A stretch of DNA of 64,000 nucleotides from an uncultured Tidjanibacter sp. (GTDB lineage Bacteria; Bacteroidota; Bacteroidia; Bacteroidales; Rikenellaceae), in NCBI GenBank assembly GCA_947852905.1, contig CANTVF010000003.1:248001-312000 (forward strand). Direction: 5' to 3'. Positions 63,765 to 64,000 of the stretch are shown piece after piece. The notes below the pieces were generated by a model. It made no database searches. It was not told the DNA's origin and saw only the letters and a list, made by a program, of their open reading frames with translations. Position 1 is the stretch's first letter; the number at the start of each line of letters is the position of its first letter. Position numbers and translations under genes: made by a program.

Positions 63765-63907
63765 TAGGTGTGTAATGGTGTGTTGGCGAGAGCGTTGGAT
63801 TGGTGTCACGGCACGTCTTGCACATACCGGGGAGTAGTTCCGGGCGGTTTGTCGTGTCGGCGGTATCTTTCCGTTTGACAGGTGTCGTATAAGTAGGGGA
63901 GGGAAGG

Positions 63908-64000
63908 TTAGCGGGCATTAGTGTCTCCGCCGTTCCAGCGGTAGCGGTCGCCCGGCAGACCGGCCGCTTTCATGATCCTCTCCGCCACGGTATCGCACAA
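63908..64000 (-). CDS. C-terminal end of a gene cut by the window edge
   Basis: The minus strand is open for 30 codons from the right edge to a TAA at 63908, with GC-rich codons like those of the neighbours (segments DTVAERIMKAAGLPGD and RYRWNGGDTNAR). The gene begins outside the window. I do not recognise the family. Confidence 0.45.
   Translation of the reverse strand: MCDTVAERIMKAAGLPGDRYRWNGGDTNAR

Noticed and set aside
1-64000. tRNA, rRNA, CRISPR arrays, insertion sequences and prophage genes
   Set aside because: Looked for on both strands; no cloverleaf with a GTTCRA loop, repeat-spacer array, transposase or integrase was recognised by eye.

Overview
The window looks like chromosomal DNA from a gut Bacteroidota, most likely Rikenellaceae (Alistipes-like). 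The evidence is a type IX secretion C-terminal domain, BACON-domain and fimbrillin-like lipoproteins, Bacteroidota promoter elements of the form TTTG-N19/20-TAnnTTTG, an adenosylcobalamin-dependent ribonucleotide reductase, few clear Shine-Dalgarno sequences, and frequent ATA isoleucine codons in a fairly GC-rich sequence. I saw no rRNA, tRNA, CRISPR array, transposase or phage gene, so this is mainly core genome with a few accessory islands.

Layout. 0.3-4.8 kb: two exported peptidases (a DUF4932-like HELGH protein and a subtilisin with a T9SS tail). 5.2-10.8 kb, minus strand: ssb, purine nucleoside phosphorylase, lpxK, the overlapping panC-panD pair and a threonine aldolase. 11-17.7 kb, plus strand: a lipoprotein dipeptidyl peptidase III, an M23 peptidase, a PPOX-fold protein overlapping an extended SDR, ispD and a PH-like membrane protein. 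18-21.4 kb, minus strand: an ACT-domain protein, phenylacetate-CoA ligase and a DUF4435 protein. 21.7-25 kb: clpB, whose upstream region resembles a sigma-54 promoter with tandem palindromes, then a small outer-membrane barrel. 25.2-26.8 kb: a fimbrillin-like lipoprotein preceded by a 47-codon peptide gene. 27-31 kb: pfkA, then a five-gene minus-strand operon of PspC-type membrane proteins with a PadR regulator. 31-32 kb: almost 1 kb with no gene.

32-38 kb: an SDR and three paralogous BACON lipoproteins. 38-50 kb: asd, a class A PBP, folB, class II RNR, radC, rnc, fabF, acpP and pepE. 50-58 kb: yraN, bcp, an SLC13 transporter, an aquaporin, a DUF2148 protein, and the recJ-lipB-lipA group. 58.8-63 kb: a Pr6Pr/FAR-17a-like membrane protein, a steroid 5-alpha-reductase homologue, an old-yellow-enzyme flavoprotein 3 bp behind it, and an SDR, followed by efp. 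The right edge cuts a minus-strand gene.

The most interesting block is 58.8-63 kb. A 5-alpha-reductase, an OYE-type reductase and an SDR are the enzyme classes linked in gut Bacteroidales to remodelling 3-oxo bile acids or steroids into 5-alpha (allo) products. The neighbouring FAR-17a/AIG1-like protein has not, to my knowledge, been assigned to that pathway. All functions are read from sequence only; no database search was run.
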